Assembly (NCBI RefSeq): GCF_947492815.1
Contig: NZ_CANLOB010000022.1
Coordinates: 30,791 to 94,790, forward strand
Origin: an uncultured Dokdonia sp.
GTDB lineage: Bacteria > Bacteroidota > Bacteroidia > Flavobacteriales > Flavobacteriaceae
Length of the DNA stretch: 64,000 bases
Direction of reading: 5' to 3'
The notes under the pieces: model-generated
What the model was told of the DNA's origin: nothing
Database searches by the model: none
Seen by the model: the letters and a program-made list of their open reading frames with translations, nothing else
Shown here: piece by piece, positions 20,854-31,275 of the stretch
Layout of the letters: the number at the start of each line of letters is the position of its first letter
Position numbering within the stretch: the stretch's first letter is position 1
Position numbers and translations under genes: made by a program

Positions 20854-21066
20854 TTACCTTTCTCTTGCATATTCACACGTTCCAGATGAACATTCATTGT
20901 CATCACAACGACATATTTCTCCTACAGGACACCAATTGCCTGCAGAACATGCACCTCCCGTATTAGCAAAAGAATTAGCACTACTTCCTTGAATATTTTT
21001 TAATTGAGCGTTACTTAAGATACTACCTAAGTTAGAAATGTTCTTTAACATATGATCTAATTTCAT
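20854..21066 (-). CDS. Cys-rich ribosomally synthesised peptide precursor with bacteriocin-like leader
   Basis: 70 aa MKLDHMLKNISNLGSILSNAQLKNIQGSS / ANSFANTGGACSAGNWCPVGEICRCDDNECSSGTCEYARER; leader resembles Bacteroidota LSKxELKxIxGG-type leaders; 6 Cys in core. Confidence 0.65.
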   Translation of the reverse strand: MKLDHMLKNISNLGSILSNAQLKNIQGSSANSFANTGGACSAGNWCPVGEICRCDDNECSSGTCEYARER

Positions 21067-21326
21067 GATTAATAAGTACCTAACTTAGGGTATTAAAATC
21101 ATAAAATGAGGACACATGTAAAAGTGTAAGCAAACTTATCATATGTGTTATAGATGGCTTCATAAGTGTGATTAATAGCGTTTTGGCTCTTTGAATCGTT
21201 TTATTGAAAATTAAATGTAATTATATTGAATAATACAACGTTAACTTTTGATAATCTATAGAGTTATCTTCTTAAAGATTACTATCGTTAGAATATGGTT
21301 TTATAAGAAATGCGCATATACTTTAT

Positions 21327-21344
21327 ACGCTTTCGCGAAAGCGT
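21327..21344. repeat. Palindromic repeat ACGCTTTCGCGAAAGCGT
   Basis: Perfect palindrome. Confidence 0.9.
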
Positions 21345-21660
21345 TTTAAGGTTTGAGAAAAATAATGAAGATAATCAGAATATATAATAGCTGTTTTTTC
21401 AAAATGTAGAATAGGTTATGTAGAATAGAATATTCGTCAAACTGAACTTGTTTCAGTTTCTCAGTATATGTATTAACCTATCTGATGGGATTCCGAAATG
21501 AATTAGGAATGATGTTTTAAGTATATTTTTGATCATTTAATTTTTTTATTTTCCTGTCGTTTCTAAGAATATCTTTCTTCCATTTTTTTGCGAAAGCGTA
21601 TAAAACATTAACTTTTTCACATAAAATCATTTAGTACATTCGTAATACTAAAATCTATAT

Positions 21661-22941
21661 ATGATTGATTCAAAGGCGTCTCACAAAGTTACATTTTTTA
21701 AGAAAGCAGGTTATAGGTTCTTATTTCTATACATTGTGTTGTATATATATCCGTATGGATTTGAATATATTCAGGAATTAACCACGAGTGATATTTCTTT
21801 TTGGAAAGGGATGACTATATGGTTTGGCGAGACAGTTTTTGGATGGGAGTTTAATACGTCTAATCTCATGAACGGTTTTGATTCTAAGTATGATTATAGT
21901 CGTTTTACTTTGATAGCAGTACTATCTGTTATAGGAACAGCGATTTGGTTATTTATAGATACTAAAATCAACGTATCGTATACGCAAAAACTGAAAGTGC
22001 TTTTGTATACCATACTGCGATACCATGTAGCGCTCACTCTTATTATTTATGGACTTTCAAAAGTGTTTATGCTTCAGTTTGGCGAAATGGATTTAAACAG
22101 ATTGGAAGGTACGATAGGGAATCAAAATGGGATGCGTTACTTATGGACATTTATGAGTTATTCTGAATTTTATACCAAGACTAGTGGTTGGATAGAAGTG
22201 ATAGGTGGTGTGTTTTTATTGTTTAGAAAGACTACCTTTATAGGTGCTTTTATTTTGTTTATAGCCATGGCTAATGTGGTACTTATAGATATAGGGTATG
22301 ATGTGCGTGTGAAGATGTTTGCCATACATCTGTTCTTAATGACACTCTTACTATTAGCATATGATTATAGACGAATATTACGCTTTTTTATAAGTAATAG
22401 GGCTACGAAACCTAGCGAATTAGCTTCTTTATTTACCACTAAGAAATCTAAGAAAATTGGCTATGTGTTAAAAGGAGTATTGCTTACCTATTATGTAGTG
22501 TCATGTACTACTCATTTTTCAGACCGTTTGGAGAACCAAACAACCAATAGGTATCCTTCTTTAACAAGCTATCATACCGTTCAACTCTTTGTCAAAAATG
22601 GAGATACCATTCCTTTGGATACAAGTGATCGTGTATGGAAAACAATATCTATTAATGGATCTTCTTATATTCCTGAAACCTTAATGATTACAAAGGGAGG
22701 TGGATATGGTGCCAATTATTCTTTTGAAGCAGATACGCTTGCTAAAACTCTGCGATTTCACCCAATGCGAGGAGATACAAATGATGTATATCAGTTTACC
22801 TATAAAACGCTAGCAGATAAGGCGTATGTTTTTGAAGGAATTCATTTTGAAGACACCTTATGGATACAAACAAAAGCAAAGACACTTAAAGATTATCAAC
22901 TTACCTCCAGAGGTATTAAATGGATTACTGATTTAGAATAG
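21661..22941 (+). CDS. DoxX-like/hypothetical integral membrane protein
   Basis: Multiple TM helices; YGLSKVFMLQFG, VIGGVFLLFRKTTFIGAFILF. Confidence 0.7.
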   Translation: MIDSKASHKVTFFKKAGYRFLFLYIVLYIYPYGFEYIQELTTSDISFWKGMTIWFGETVFGWEFNTSNLMNGFDSKYDYSRFTLIAVLSVIGTAIWLFIDTKINVSYTQKLKVLLYTILRYHVALTLIIYGLSKVFMLQFGEMDLNRLEGTIGNQNGMRYLWTFMSYSEFYTKTSGWIEVIGGVFLLFRKTTFIGAFILFIAMANVVLIDIGYDVRVKMFAIHLFLMTLLLLAYDYRRILRFFISNRATKPSELASLFTTKKSKKIGYVLKGVLLTYYVVSCTTHFSDRLENQTTNRYPSLTSYHTVQLFVKNGDTIPLDTSDRVWKTISINGSSYIPETLMITKGGGYGANYSFEADTLAKTLRFHPMRGDTNDVYQFTYKTLADKAYVFEGIHFEDTLWIQTKAKTLKDYQLTSRGIKWITDLE

Positions 22942-23068
22942 GCGATAAGTAGTAAATCAATTATTCGCACATCTCTTTGATCTTTTCTAAGGCAATGTGC
23001 CATGTTTCTTTAAAGAAGATTTATTCAATGGCCATGTTTATCGAATATCGTTACAATAGGGGAGGTGA

Positions 23069-23098
23069 TTTTTTACGCTTTCGCGAAAGCGTAAAAAA
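23069..23098. repeat. 30-bp perfect palindrome TTTTTTACGCTTTCGCGAAAGCGTAAAAAA
   Basis: Intergenic copy of the palindrome flanked by T6/A6, terminator-like, near 3' ends of flanking convergent genes. Confidence 0.9.
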
Positions 23099-23147
23099 AC
23101 TATTCCCTATAAAGAAGTGGTTATACCATTCAAAATAATCACAATAC

Positions 23148-24230
23148 CTACTCATTAGTAACTTCTTTTTGTGATAACTTCATCAATTTTGCGGTAACAA
23201 CAAATACATCTTTCCATGATAAGGCTGTATTAGATAAGGTGACGACCACTGTTTTTGTACTTGGAATGATAAAGAGTTGCGATGCAGATCCTGATTGCTC
23301 CCCACTATGACCAATAATGGCACCTTCATCTGGCTTAGGATTGTATAAATACCAACCAAAGCCATAGGCGTTTGCTTCTTTTTCTAAGCTATGATGCTGC
23401 CTCATCAAGTCTAAAGTGCTTTCAGAAACAAGTTTATTTTCTAAAACAGCATTTCCAAAAAGAAACATGTCTTCTAAAGTGATATAAAAACCACCTCCAG
23501 GGATTCTATTACTCAAATTGTTTGGTGTAGATTTTTTTATTTTTCCTTTTCTACGATGATATAGTTCTGATTTATTAGGCATAGTCACACCATATTTTTC
23601 GATGCCTGTATGTTTCATTCCTGCTTTATCCCAAATATTCTTTTGCATGTATTGTTCATACGTACTTCCAGAAACGTTTTCGATAAGCAATCCTAAAACA
23701 GTATACCCATAGGTTGTATAACTAAACCGTGTACCTGGTTCAAAAAGTAGCTTTCTATTTTTAAAAAGATCTACAGCGGCTGCCATCGTAGCATACTCTT
23801 TTGTGGTCTGTGCTTCTTTTCCATTTTTATAACCTGCTATTCCAGAGGTATGTGATAATAAATGTCTGGTCGTAATTTGAGTGTTTTTTTGTGTTGGAAA
23901 ATCAGGAATATAGGTTTGTATAGGTTTGTCAAGATCTATGAGGCCTTGTTCTACCAATTGCATGACAGCAATTGCAGTCATTGACTTTGCAATAGAGGCA
24001 GGTCTTGTGACGGTAGTTAATTCCATCTTTTTAGTATTCTCAAGATCTGAATATCCTAAAGCTGATTGCCATTTTACAGTTCCATTTATGGAATATCCAG
24101 CGACAACTCCTACTACGGTGTTTTCTGAGATGAGAGATGAAAGTATCGTATCTGCTTTTTCACTTTGAGTTTGTGCAGCGACATTATTTAACATAAACAA
24201 AGCGCTTATAAGTATAAAATATTTTTGCAT
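23148..24230 (-). CDS. Serine hydrolase (beta-lactamase class C family)
   Basis: RPASIAKSMTAIAVMQLVEQG (SxxK), YTTYGYTVLGLLIE (YxN-like). Confidence 0.85.
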   Translation of the reverse strand: MQKYFILISALFMLNNVAAQTQSEKADTILSSLISENTVVGVVAGYSINGTVKWQSALGYSDLENTKKMELTTVTRPASIAKSMTAIAVMQLVEQGLIDLDKPIQTYIPDFPTQKNTQITTRHLLSHTSGIAGYKNGKEAQTTKEYATMAAAVDLFKNRKLLFEPGTRFSYTTYGYTVLGLLIENVSGSTYEQYMQKNIWDKAGMKHTGIEKYGVTMPNKSELYHRRKGKIKKSTPNNLSNRIPGGGFYITLEDMFLFGNAVLENKLVSESTLDLMRQHHSLEKEANAYGFGWYLYNPKPDEGAIIGHSGEQSGSASQLFIIPSTKTVVVTLSNTALSWKDVFVVTAKLMKLSQKEVTNE

Positions 24231-24297
24231 GGTCTGAATTTTTAAGAATTAAACGATGCCTCAAAAGTAGTAACGAAAATCAGCAAAACTTCCTATT

Positions 24298-25092
24298 CTA
24301 AAGGGTTTGGGGCGAATGATCTGTTTTTAGGGATGAATGATTTAGATCTAAAACGGCTTGTTTGTATTTTTTTGAAACGGGAATTTCACTTTGAGTCAAT
24401 CCTACTACAGAAGCACTCTTCCATTCTTTAAAATGAATAGGGTTCATTAGATGTGATCGGTGTACTCTCACTAAACTAGGGATTTCTTCTTGTATATTTT
24501 TTAAGGTATTCCTCAATAGTTTTTTTTGAAGTACATTTCCTTTGAGGTAACTCACCTCAATATAATTATCGGCACTAGAAATACTGATAAGATCAGCAGG
24601 GTAGATTTGTAAAATATCTAATTTATTATCGCCTGTTAATGTGATTTTTGAAATGGGTTTTGTCGGGGCTTTTCTATTGAGAAACCATCTTGAAAAGATT
24701 AAAATGGATAATAAGATAAAACAGATAGGGTTATAGACTTCCAAAGAAAATTTTGAAAAAGAATAATCGCCATTAATGATTCCAGTCTTATAATACCAGA
24801 AACTTCCTATAAGGACAAGGATATTAAAAGTGAAAATAAAAAGGATTTCAGAAATAAGCGTCCAACGATTCTTGGTTCTAAACACCCAATTTTGCAAAGG
24901 AATGAGCATCATATAGCCTATAAATGAGATCACTCCATAAAATGGTAGTATTTGTAGTCTAATCATAAAAGATAGGTCTGAGGCATCAAAAGGTGCAATA
25001 AGAACTAAAAAAACGACTAGCCATAGGCTTATGATGGCTCCTATCATCACATGAAATTTATAAGATGTATATAGCGGTAATAATCGCATCAT
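24298..25092 (-). CDS. LytTR DNA-binding domain regulator with N-terminal TM region
   Basis: DLISISSADNYIEVSYLKGNVLQKKLLRNTLKNIQEEIPSLVRVHRSHLMNP. Confidence 0.88.
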   Translation of the reverse strand: MMRLLPLYTSYKFHVMIGAIISLWLVVFLVLIAPFDASDLSFMIRLQILPFYGVISFIGYMMLIPLQNWVFRTKNRWTLISEILFIFTFNILVLIGSFWYYKTGIINGDYSFSKFSLEVYNPICFILLSILIFSRWFLNRKAPTKPISKITLTGDNKLDILQIYPADLISISSADNYIEVSYLKGNVLQKKLLRNTLKNIQEEIPSLVRVHRSHLMNPIHFKEWKSASVVGLTQSEIPVSKKYKQAVLDLNHSSLKTDHSPQTL

Positions 25093-25432
25093 GAGTGTAT
25101 ACTGTACTAATGGATATTTTTTAATAGCATCATTATAGCTTAAATGTAATCTATCTTCTTTTCAAATTTAAATTAATTTTTTTCAAAAGCAGGAATTATA
25201 CATAAAGAGGCTGTTGTTATTTTATGAGATTGTTTTATGATTTCAATATATTTTTGCGACTTACTTAACTTAGCATGAAACTCTTTATTTTTTGCATTAA
25301 TGCTTCGCTCTCCTAATGACCGTGTATCTCACAGGCTCGATTTTACAAACCTGCCTGCCTACATAAGCGTATAAAAAAACCACTCCTAAAAAGAAGTGGT
25401 TCTATATATAGTATACATTGAATCTTTTGAAC

Positions 25433-26131
25433 TTAACAGTTCTCTCCGTTTATATCACAGCTTTCTCCTTCTGGTGTGTTTTCTAAAGTAGTGATTTGCT
25501 TAAAAGCATTTAGAAATACTTCTGCTGGTTGTGCACCACTAATTCCATATGTATTATTGATAATAAAAAATGGAACTCCAGACACACCACGTTCTTGGTA
25601 TTGTGCAATTTTTTGCTGTATTACTTTTCCTAATTCCTTATTTTGGATGATATGTTGTACTTTTTCTGTAGACCAGCCAAATTCTGCTCCGATAGCTTCC
25701 AATACTGTGACATCATTAAGATGTAGTGTTTCTACAAAATAAGCTTTTAAGAAACGTTCCTTGAGTTCGTTTTTAAAACCTTCTTGCCCTGCAATCGCTA
25801 GCATTTGATGTAAAGGTAATGTGTTTACAGCAAGCCATGTATCGCCAAAATCAAAATCAATACCTTCTTCTTTCCCTACATTAGTCAAATGATCTGTCAT
25901 TTGTTTTGCACGTGCTATATCCCCAAATTTATTCCCTAGATACGTATCCCTTGTAAGGCCGTCTTTAGGCATATTGGGATCTAGTTGATACGGATGCCAT
26001 TCTATTTCTACAGGAGCACCATCCCATTGTGCAAGTGCTTTTTCAAGTCTGCGTTTCCCTACATAACACCAAGGACAGGCTACGTCTGATACGATATCTA
26101 TTTTTATAGGTGTTTCTGTTGAGGTATTCAT
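25433..26131 (-). CDS. DsbA family (FrnE-like) oxidoreductase
   Basis: DIVSDVACPWCYVGKRRLEKAL; GVSGVPFFIINNTYGISGAQP. Confidence 0.93.
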   Translation of the reverse strand: MNTSTETPIKIDIVSDVACPWCYVGKRRLEKALAQWDGAPVEIEWHPYQLDPNMPKDGLTRDTYLGNKFGDIARAKQMTDHLTNVGKEEGIDFDFGDTWLAVNTLPLHQMLAIAGQEGFKNELKERFLKAYFVETLHLNDVTVLEAIGAEFGWSTEKVQHIIQNKELGKVIQQKIAQYQERGVSGVPFFIINNTYGISGAQPAEVFLNAFKQITTLENTPEGESCDINGENC

Positions 26132-26337
26132 AGATGGAATATTTAACGTTATAAAAGCCTTAGTAGTTTAGGTGTGTGATTCCTTACGGATTCTTATGAT
26201 GAATGCGTTTGTTCATTTTAAATGAATTTATTGCTTTACACGCTTTAACGCTTCGACCTCCCTACGGTCGTAAACCTGCCTGCCGGCAGGTCTCATAGGT
26301 TCGATTTCGCGAAAGCGTATAAAGAAGCAATATACAA

Positions 26338-26727
26338 TTAGTTAGAAATAGGTTTGCTATTTTGGGTATATGCTCCAAAATACTTGCGATCATATACCCA
26401 TGAAAGAATCGTGAATATAATAGCGAAAACTGCAGGCATATGCTCTCCATCTATGACTATAATGTGTGCAAATAACGCGAGAATGGCATCAAATAAGAAT
26501 CCTGCATAGGCCATTTCTTTTAGAAAGATTGATTTTCTAGTCAATATGGTAAGTACTCCTAAAATTTTAAGCGTTGCTAGAGGGTATATGATCCAAGTTG
26601 GAAATCCTAAATTGATAAAAAAACTTTCTGCTCTTGGGTAATTAAAAATATACATCATTGCGCCCATAAAAAATAAGGCACATAGTAAACCCGTTGTAAT
26701 CCAGTAGATGATTCTTGTTGTTTTCAT
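26338..26727 (-). CDS. DoxX family protein
   Basis: Four TM helices, FPTWIIYPLATLKILGVLTIL. Confidence 0.8.
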   Translation of the reverse strand: MKTTRIIYWITTGLLCALFFMGAMMYIFNYPRAESFFINLGFPTWIIYPLATLKILGVLTILTRKSIFLKEMAYAGFLFDAILALFAHIIVIDGEHMPAVFAIIFTILSWVYDRKYFGAYTQNSKPISN

Positions 26728-26733
26728 ATGATA

Positions 26734-27384
26734 TTATTTTGTGTTGTTTTTAAGTATGTTTACTAATTTTTTAGGTTCTAACCGTGTCATATAATCTTCT
26801 TCAAAGTGTACAAAGACAATTTCCAGCTCTTTATTGACAACATATACAGCAGGAACGGGGAGTTCAAAAGATGTATTCCCATGTAGTTTTTGGAGGTCTA
26901 TTCCAAAGTTGGCATAGTCTTTCTTTGCTGCATCACTTAGGGTAAATACGATTCCTATGGCTTTCATGAATTGCGAATCTCTGTCAGTAAGAACAGGAAA
27001 TGTAATGTTATTTTTATGCGCAGTAACACTAGCTATATCGGGTGATTCTGCACTTATCGCAACTATAGACGCATGTATGTTTTTAAAGGTGTCTGCCAGA
27101 TCTTGGTAGGCTCTAAGTTCCATATTACAATACGGACACCAACCACCTCTATAAAAGTTGAGAATCAAATACTCTGAAGTAATCAACTCTTTTATTTGAT
27201 AGGGATTACCTTGATAATCTAGTAATGTACTATTGGGTAATAGATCACCTACTTGTAACGCTTTTTGTTTTAATTGATCGGTTTTGAGTTGTTGGATATC
27301 GTTTTTAAACGTTTGAACAATAGCTTGTGGCATTCTTGTCAATACCGAATCTCGTAATTGTTGTGTTTGTTCTTTTAATGTCAT
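26734..27384 (-). CDS. AhpC/TSA-type peroxiredoxin-like protein
   Basis: LILNFYRGGWCPYCNMELRAYQ. Confidence 0.9.
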   Translation of the reverse strand: MTLKEQTQQLRDSVLTRMPQAIVQTFKNDIQQLKTDQLKQKALQVGDLLPNSTLLDYQGNPYQIKELITSEYLILNFYRGGWCPYCNMELRAYQDLADTFKNIHASIVAISAESPDIASVTAHKNNITFPVLTDRDSQFMKAIGIVFTLSDAAKKDYANFGIDLQKLHGNTSFELPVPAVYVVNKELEIVFVHFEEDYMTRLEPKKLVNILKNNTK

Positions 27385-27490
27385 AGCTTATTAATTTTGA
27401 TAGGACAAAACTATAACTAGACGAAGCGATGTTACTTATCGATCTTTATTTTTAAATAGTCAATATATAACCGTGTTAAAATGGTTGTTG

Positions 27491-28348
27491 TTAATTTTGA
27501 TATTTACTAGGTGTAGTTCCTGTAAATTTTTTAAAGAAACGTATGAAGTTAGAATGTTCTTTAAAGCCCATAGTGTAGGCTATTTCTTGTGAAGTGTATA
27601 ACTGATCTGAGATATTTCTTTTAATTTCTAAGAGCAACCAATTGTCTATAAATGATTTGGCAGTTTTATTGGCAATCTCTTTACAGATGTCATTAAGGTA
27701 CTTATATGATACCTTCATTTTTTGAGCATATTCTTTTGCATTATGACTTTCTTTATGATACTCAATAAGTAATTGTTTAAACTGTAAAAAGTCTTTAAAT
27801 CGCTTACTTTCAAATGTCTTATGTTGATAAAAGGAAAGGCGTTTAATGTGTAATAATAAGGTCATAAAAGCCGAGTGGATAAAGTCTGACTTTACATTTT
27901 GATTATCATTATTGAGTTGTGAGGATAAGATTTCTAAGTAAGGATGTAAAGAGGAAAGATTTTCTGCTCCTATGTGAATACTAGGCTCGTGATAGAGGTG
28001 TAAAAAATGAAATAAGTGCTTTTCACTACTGTTTTGTGTTATGAAAGACTCTTCAAATGAGATAACATATCCTTCTAGTGTACATTCTTTTGCAAAGGCA
28101 TGTACTTGTCCTTTTGTTAAAGGGAGAATCATCCCAGGGAATAATTTATATTCTTTAAAATCTATGGTATGTGTACTGTTTCCTTTATTAACAATGAGTA
28201 AGGCGTGAAATTCAATTCTATGTACTACTGAAAGGTCATAGGTACTTTTTCTACAACGTTCGTATAATTCAGCTATAGTTATAATCTCAAAAGGAATGGG
28301 TTGAGAAACAAACCTTGAGAATACAATATTTTCTATTTCTGTGGACAT
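27491..28348 (-). CDS. AraC family transcriptional regulator
   Basis: C-terminal HTH QEIAYTMGFKEHSNFIRFFKKFTGTTPSKYQN. Confidence 0.88.
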   Translation of the reverse strand: MSTEIENIVFSRFVSQPIPFEIITIAELYERCRKSTYDLSVVHRIEFHALLIVNKGNSTHTIDFKEYKLFPGMILPLTKGQVHAFAKECTLEGYVISFEESFITQNSSEKHLFHFLHLYHEPSIHIGAENLSSLHPYLEILSSQLNNDNQNVKSDFIHSAFMTLLLHIKRLSFYQHKTFESKRFKDFLQFKQLLIEYHKESHNAKEYAQKMKVSYKYLNDICKEIANKTAKSFIDNWLLLEIKRNISDQLYTSQEIAYTMGFKEHSNFIRFFKKFTGTTPSKYQN

Positions 28349-28429
28349 AGCTGAAGTTATACTATTTCGAAGTGTATATTTTATGTAAAAGTAGTGATCC
28401 TTTTCAAAAGTGCATGATGAGAGGTATAC

Positions 28430-29191
28430 TTAGTCAAACATAGCAACGACACGAGCAGGAGCTGCAGAAGCGCCTACAATTTTTAGTGGAAACACAGCAA
28501 TTTTAAAACCACTGTATGGTAATGTATCAAGATTGACCAATTGTTCCATATGACAATATTCTTTCTTTTGCCCCACAAGATGTGCTTCCCAAAATAATTC
28601 TGAATTGCCCGTTTCTTTTGCCTTTTTAAGCATGTAGGGTAGTGGTAAATCCCATCCCCAAGCATCAATTCCCATGACTTTTATGCCTTTGTCTATAAGC
28701 CATTCGGTTGCTTCGGCACTCATGCCTGTGCCTATTTTATGAAAATCTTTGGTTCCATTATAGATATCTCTTCCAGTTTTGATCAATACGATCATTCCTG
28801 CATCAATCGTAAGTTGTTGTTCTTTTAAAAAATCATCAATGTCTTTTACAGTAATAGGATCAAAATCTTCTTTGTGCTTCATATCTATCACAATACCGTC
28901 TCCATAACACCAATCCAATGGAATTTCATCTATTGTTTTTGATTTTTCACCATTCGTTGTTGGTGAGTAGTGCCATGGCGCATCTATGTGTGTTGTAGCG
29001 TGTACACCCATTTTCTGAATGGTATCATCTGCCCAACCATCAAAACCTTTAGGAAATAATTTAAATGGAAGTCCCAATGCACGAATGAGCCATTTTGCTT
29101 TTTTATGTGGTTTATGCTTGATTTTAACTTTCATAAACCAAGGATCTTCTTTATTGTATTGAATGGGTTTTGATAAATCTACTATTTTCAT
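28430..29191 (-). CDS. Cyclase family protein (kynurenine formamidase-like)
   Basis: MGVHATTHIDAPWHYSP, IVLIKTGRD. Confidence 0.87.
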   Translation of the reverse strand: MKIVDLSKPIQYNKEDPWFMKVKIKHKPHKKAKWLIRALGLPFKLFPKGFDGWADDTIQKMGVHATTHIDAPWHYSPTTNGEKSKTIDEIPLDWCYGDGIVIDMKHKEDFDPITVKDIDDFLKEQQLTIDAGMIVLIKTGRDIYNGTKDFHKIGTGMSAEATEWLIDKGIKVMGIDAWGWDLPLPYMLKKAKETGNSELFWEAHLVGQKKEYCHMEQLVNLDTLPYSGFKIAVFPLKIVGASAAPARVVAMFD

Positions 29192-29268
29192 AAGGTGTTC
29201 GTTACTATGGGAAAGGATGGTTTTGTATTGAAAAGATACATGCTTTTAAGAAATAATACACACAAGCT

Positions 29269-29961
29269 TTATGATGATAAAATAAAGTCTGTAATCATCT
29301 CAGCAAGTTTTTTTTGAGCAATACTCTCAATAGGATGCTTACAACCGTTTATGATTTGCAAAGATCCATTAGGTAATGCATCTGCACTTTCTTTAGATTC
29401 TTCTATGCTTACCATAGTATCTTGATCTCCTATATGAATACGTGTTTTATGAGGTATTTGTGTAAGTGCTGCTGTAGTCAGTTTTGCACCATTTCCTAAA
29501 CCATGCATCATAGTTGCTGTTTTAAGCATTACTTCTTTCCAAGTGTTTCCAGTATGAATAGCTGCTAGTTTTTGAGCAAATGCGGGTACTTTTTCTTCTA
29601 TTTTTTCTGGATTGAGCATTTTTATTTCTTTAGTAGCACTTTCGGGAGTCCAAGAGAATTTTGTTCCAAGAGTGATGATATGATCTACAAGTTCCGGATG
29701 TGTCTTGGCGAGTTGTAATGCTACATATCCCCCCATACTATATCCAAATAAATGTGCCTTGGTCATATGGTGTGCTTTCATATAGTCTACTACATTAGAA
29801 GCAAATAAAGGCATACTAAATGGGGTAGAAGAGGCATTGTTTCCATGACCTTCAAAATCGAATGTATGTACATCAAAAGTCATTGATAATGCTTCTTTTA
29901 GGTTTGTAAGTTGTTCTTTTGACCCTAGTGCTCCGTGAAGCAATAGCAATGATGCATTCAT
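29269..29961 (-). CDS. Alpha/beta hydrolase
   Basis: LLLHGALGSK, HLFGYSMGGYVALQLA. Confidence 0.9.
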   Translation of the reverse strand: MNASLLLLHGALGSKEQLTNLKEALSMTFDVHTFDFEGHGNNASSTPFSMPLFASNVVDYMKAHHMTKAHLFGYSMGGYVALQLAKTHPELVDHIITLGTKFSWTPESATKEIKMLNPEKIEEKVPAFAQKLAAIHTGNTWKEVMLKTATMMHGLGNGAKLTTAALTQIPHKTRIHIGDQDTMVSIEESKESADALPNGSLQIINGCKHPIESIAQKKLAEMITDFILSS

Positions 29962-30125
29962 ATTGTTTTCATTTTGAGTACAATATAAAGGATTTTTAGA
30001 GGGTAACGCTTTATCGTTTTGTTATCTCTATGGTTGTGAATTTTCTCGATTCTAAGAAGGTATAGGAATGTTACATAGTTTTGAGACCTTGAACTTATGT
30101 GACATTTCTAAAGGTACAAATTCTA

Positions 30126-31214
30126 TTATTTTTCTAGTTTGGCTACATAATACGTTTCTTGAATATTAAGAGTTGCATATTCATCTAACGCTCTAAATTC
30201 TTCTAAATGTCCAATAGTGATACTATCTGAATGGACTTCTATAAGACTTATATAGTCAGTAGGGGAAACTCCTTTATTTAGAATAATTTCTTTCCCAGTA
30301 GGAGATAATTGCCAAGTCCCTTTAGAAACAATAGTGTCAGATTCATATATTTCATATGTACTGTTTTTAGAAAATCTGAAAGAAACTTTTTTATCTATCA
30401 ACGTTGTAAATTCTATTTTTTCTGGGAGCACTCTATAGTTTCTTAAGAGCGTGTCAAGTTGAATTATCTTTTTTATCTTCCAATGTGTGTCCTGAATTTT
30501 TTCTGCAATTTTTTGTTTTTTAGAATCAGAGACATAAGGTCTTTTGGTCATTGTAACAGGTACATCAGGATACTTAATGTATTGTAATTGCATCATTGAA
30601 TCTCCTTCGTAGCTTTTAATTCGATAAAGTTCACTATCAGTTTGATTGAGTGTTTTAACAAATAATTGATTTTCATTTATAGTAATAGTTTTCCATATTT
30701 CAAATTCGTCAGACATCGTATTATTTGTAATAGATTTTTCAAAACAAATTTTTGTATCATTTCTATTTGAGAATATAGTGTTTGTTAAAAAGAGTATCCT
30801 TTCATACCCGTTGTATGAGAGTATCCAATCTTTATGTTTCCATAATTGTTCTTTTTCTTCAATGGCATGTTGCTTATCTAGTTTGACGAATCTTACACGT
30901 GCACTTTCTCTAATATCTATAATAATACTATCTTGATATTCAGTAATGATGGTTCCTAGTAAGGTGTCATTTAAAAATATTTTATTCTTATCTACCTTTA
31001 TAAAGTATTCACGATTGTCTTTTTCATAGACATTATCTAGTATTGCTTTATTTTTTTTGAAATGAATAGTTAGACCGTCATACACACCATGTCCGCTATC
31101 AGGAGGAATAGGTGTGGAGTCTACAGCGATCCAATGCGTATCTGAAAACCGATGTTTTTTACAAGAAATAAATATAAGCCCTAAGAATAGTAGTATGACA
31201 AAGGTTCTTTTCAT
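30126..31214 (-). CDS. Hypothetical lipoprotein
   Basis: LIFISCKKHRFSDTHW lipobox; long ORF. Confidence 0.7.
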   Translation of the reverse strand: MKRTFVILLFLGLIFISCKKHRFSDTHWIAVDSTPIPPDSGHGVYDGLTIHFKKNKAILDNVYEKDNREYFIKVDKNKIFLNDTLLGTIITEYQDSIIIDIRESARVRFVKLDKQHAIEEKEQLWKHKDWILSYNGYERILFLTNTIFSNRNDTKICFEKSITNNTMSDEFEIWKTITINENQLFVKTLNQTDSELYRIKSYEGDSMMQLQYIKYPDVPVTMTKRPYVSDSKKQKIAEKIQDTHWKIKKIIQLDTLLRNYRVLPEKIEFTTLIDKKVSFRFSKNSTYEIYESDTIVSKGTWQLSPTGKEIILNKGVSPTDYISLIEVHSDSITIGHLEEFRALDEYATLNIQETYYVAKLEK

Positions 31215-31275
31215 AACGGGATAGCTCTTTGTAGTATAGGTATTACTAAGAGACTATTTGTTACAAATGAGTGAC

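Noticed and set aside
23069-23098. Explaining the TTTCGCGAAA palindrome simply as a rho-independent terminator
   Set aside because: Works for this copy with T/A flanks, but other copies lie inside genes or lack T-tracts, so it cannot explain the family
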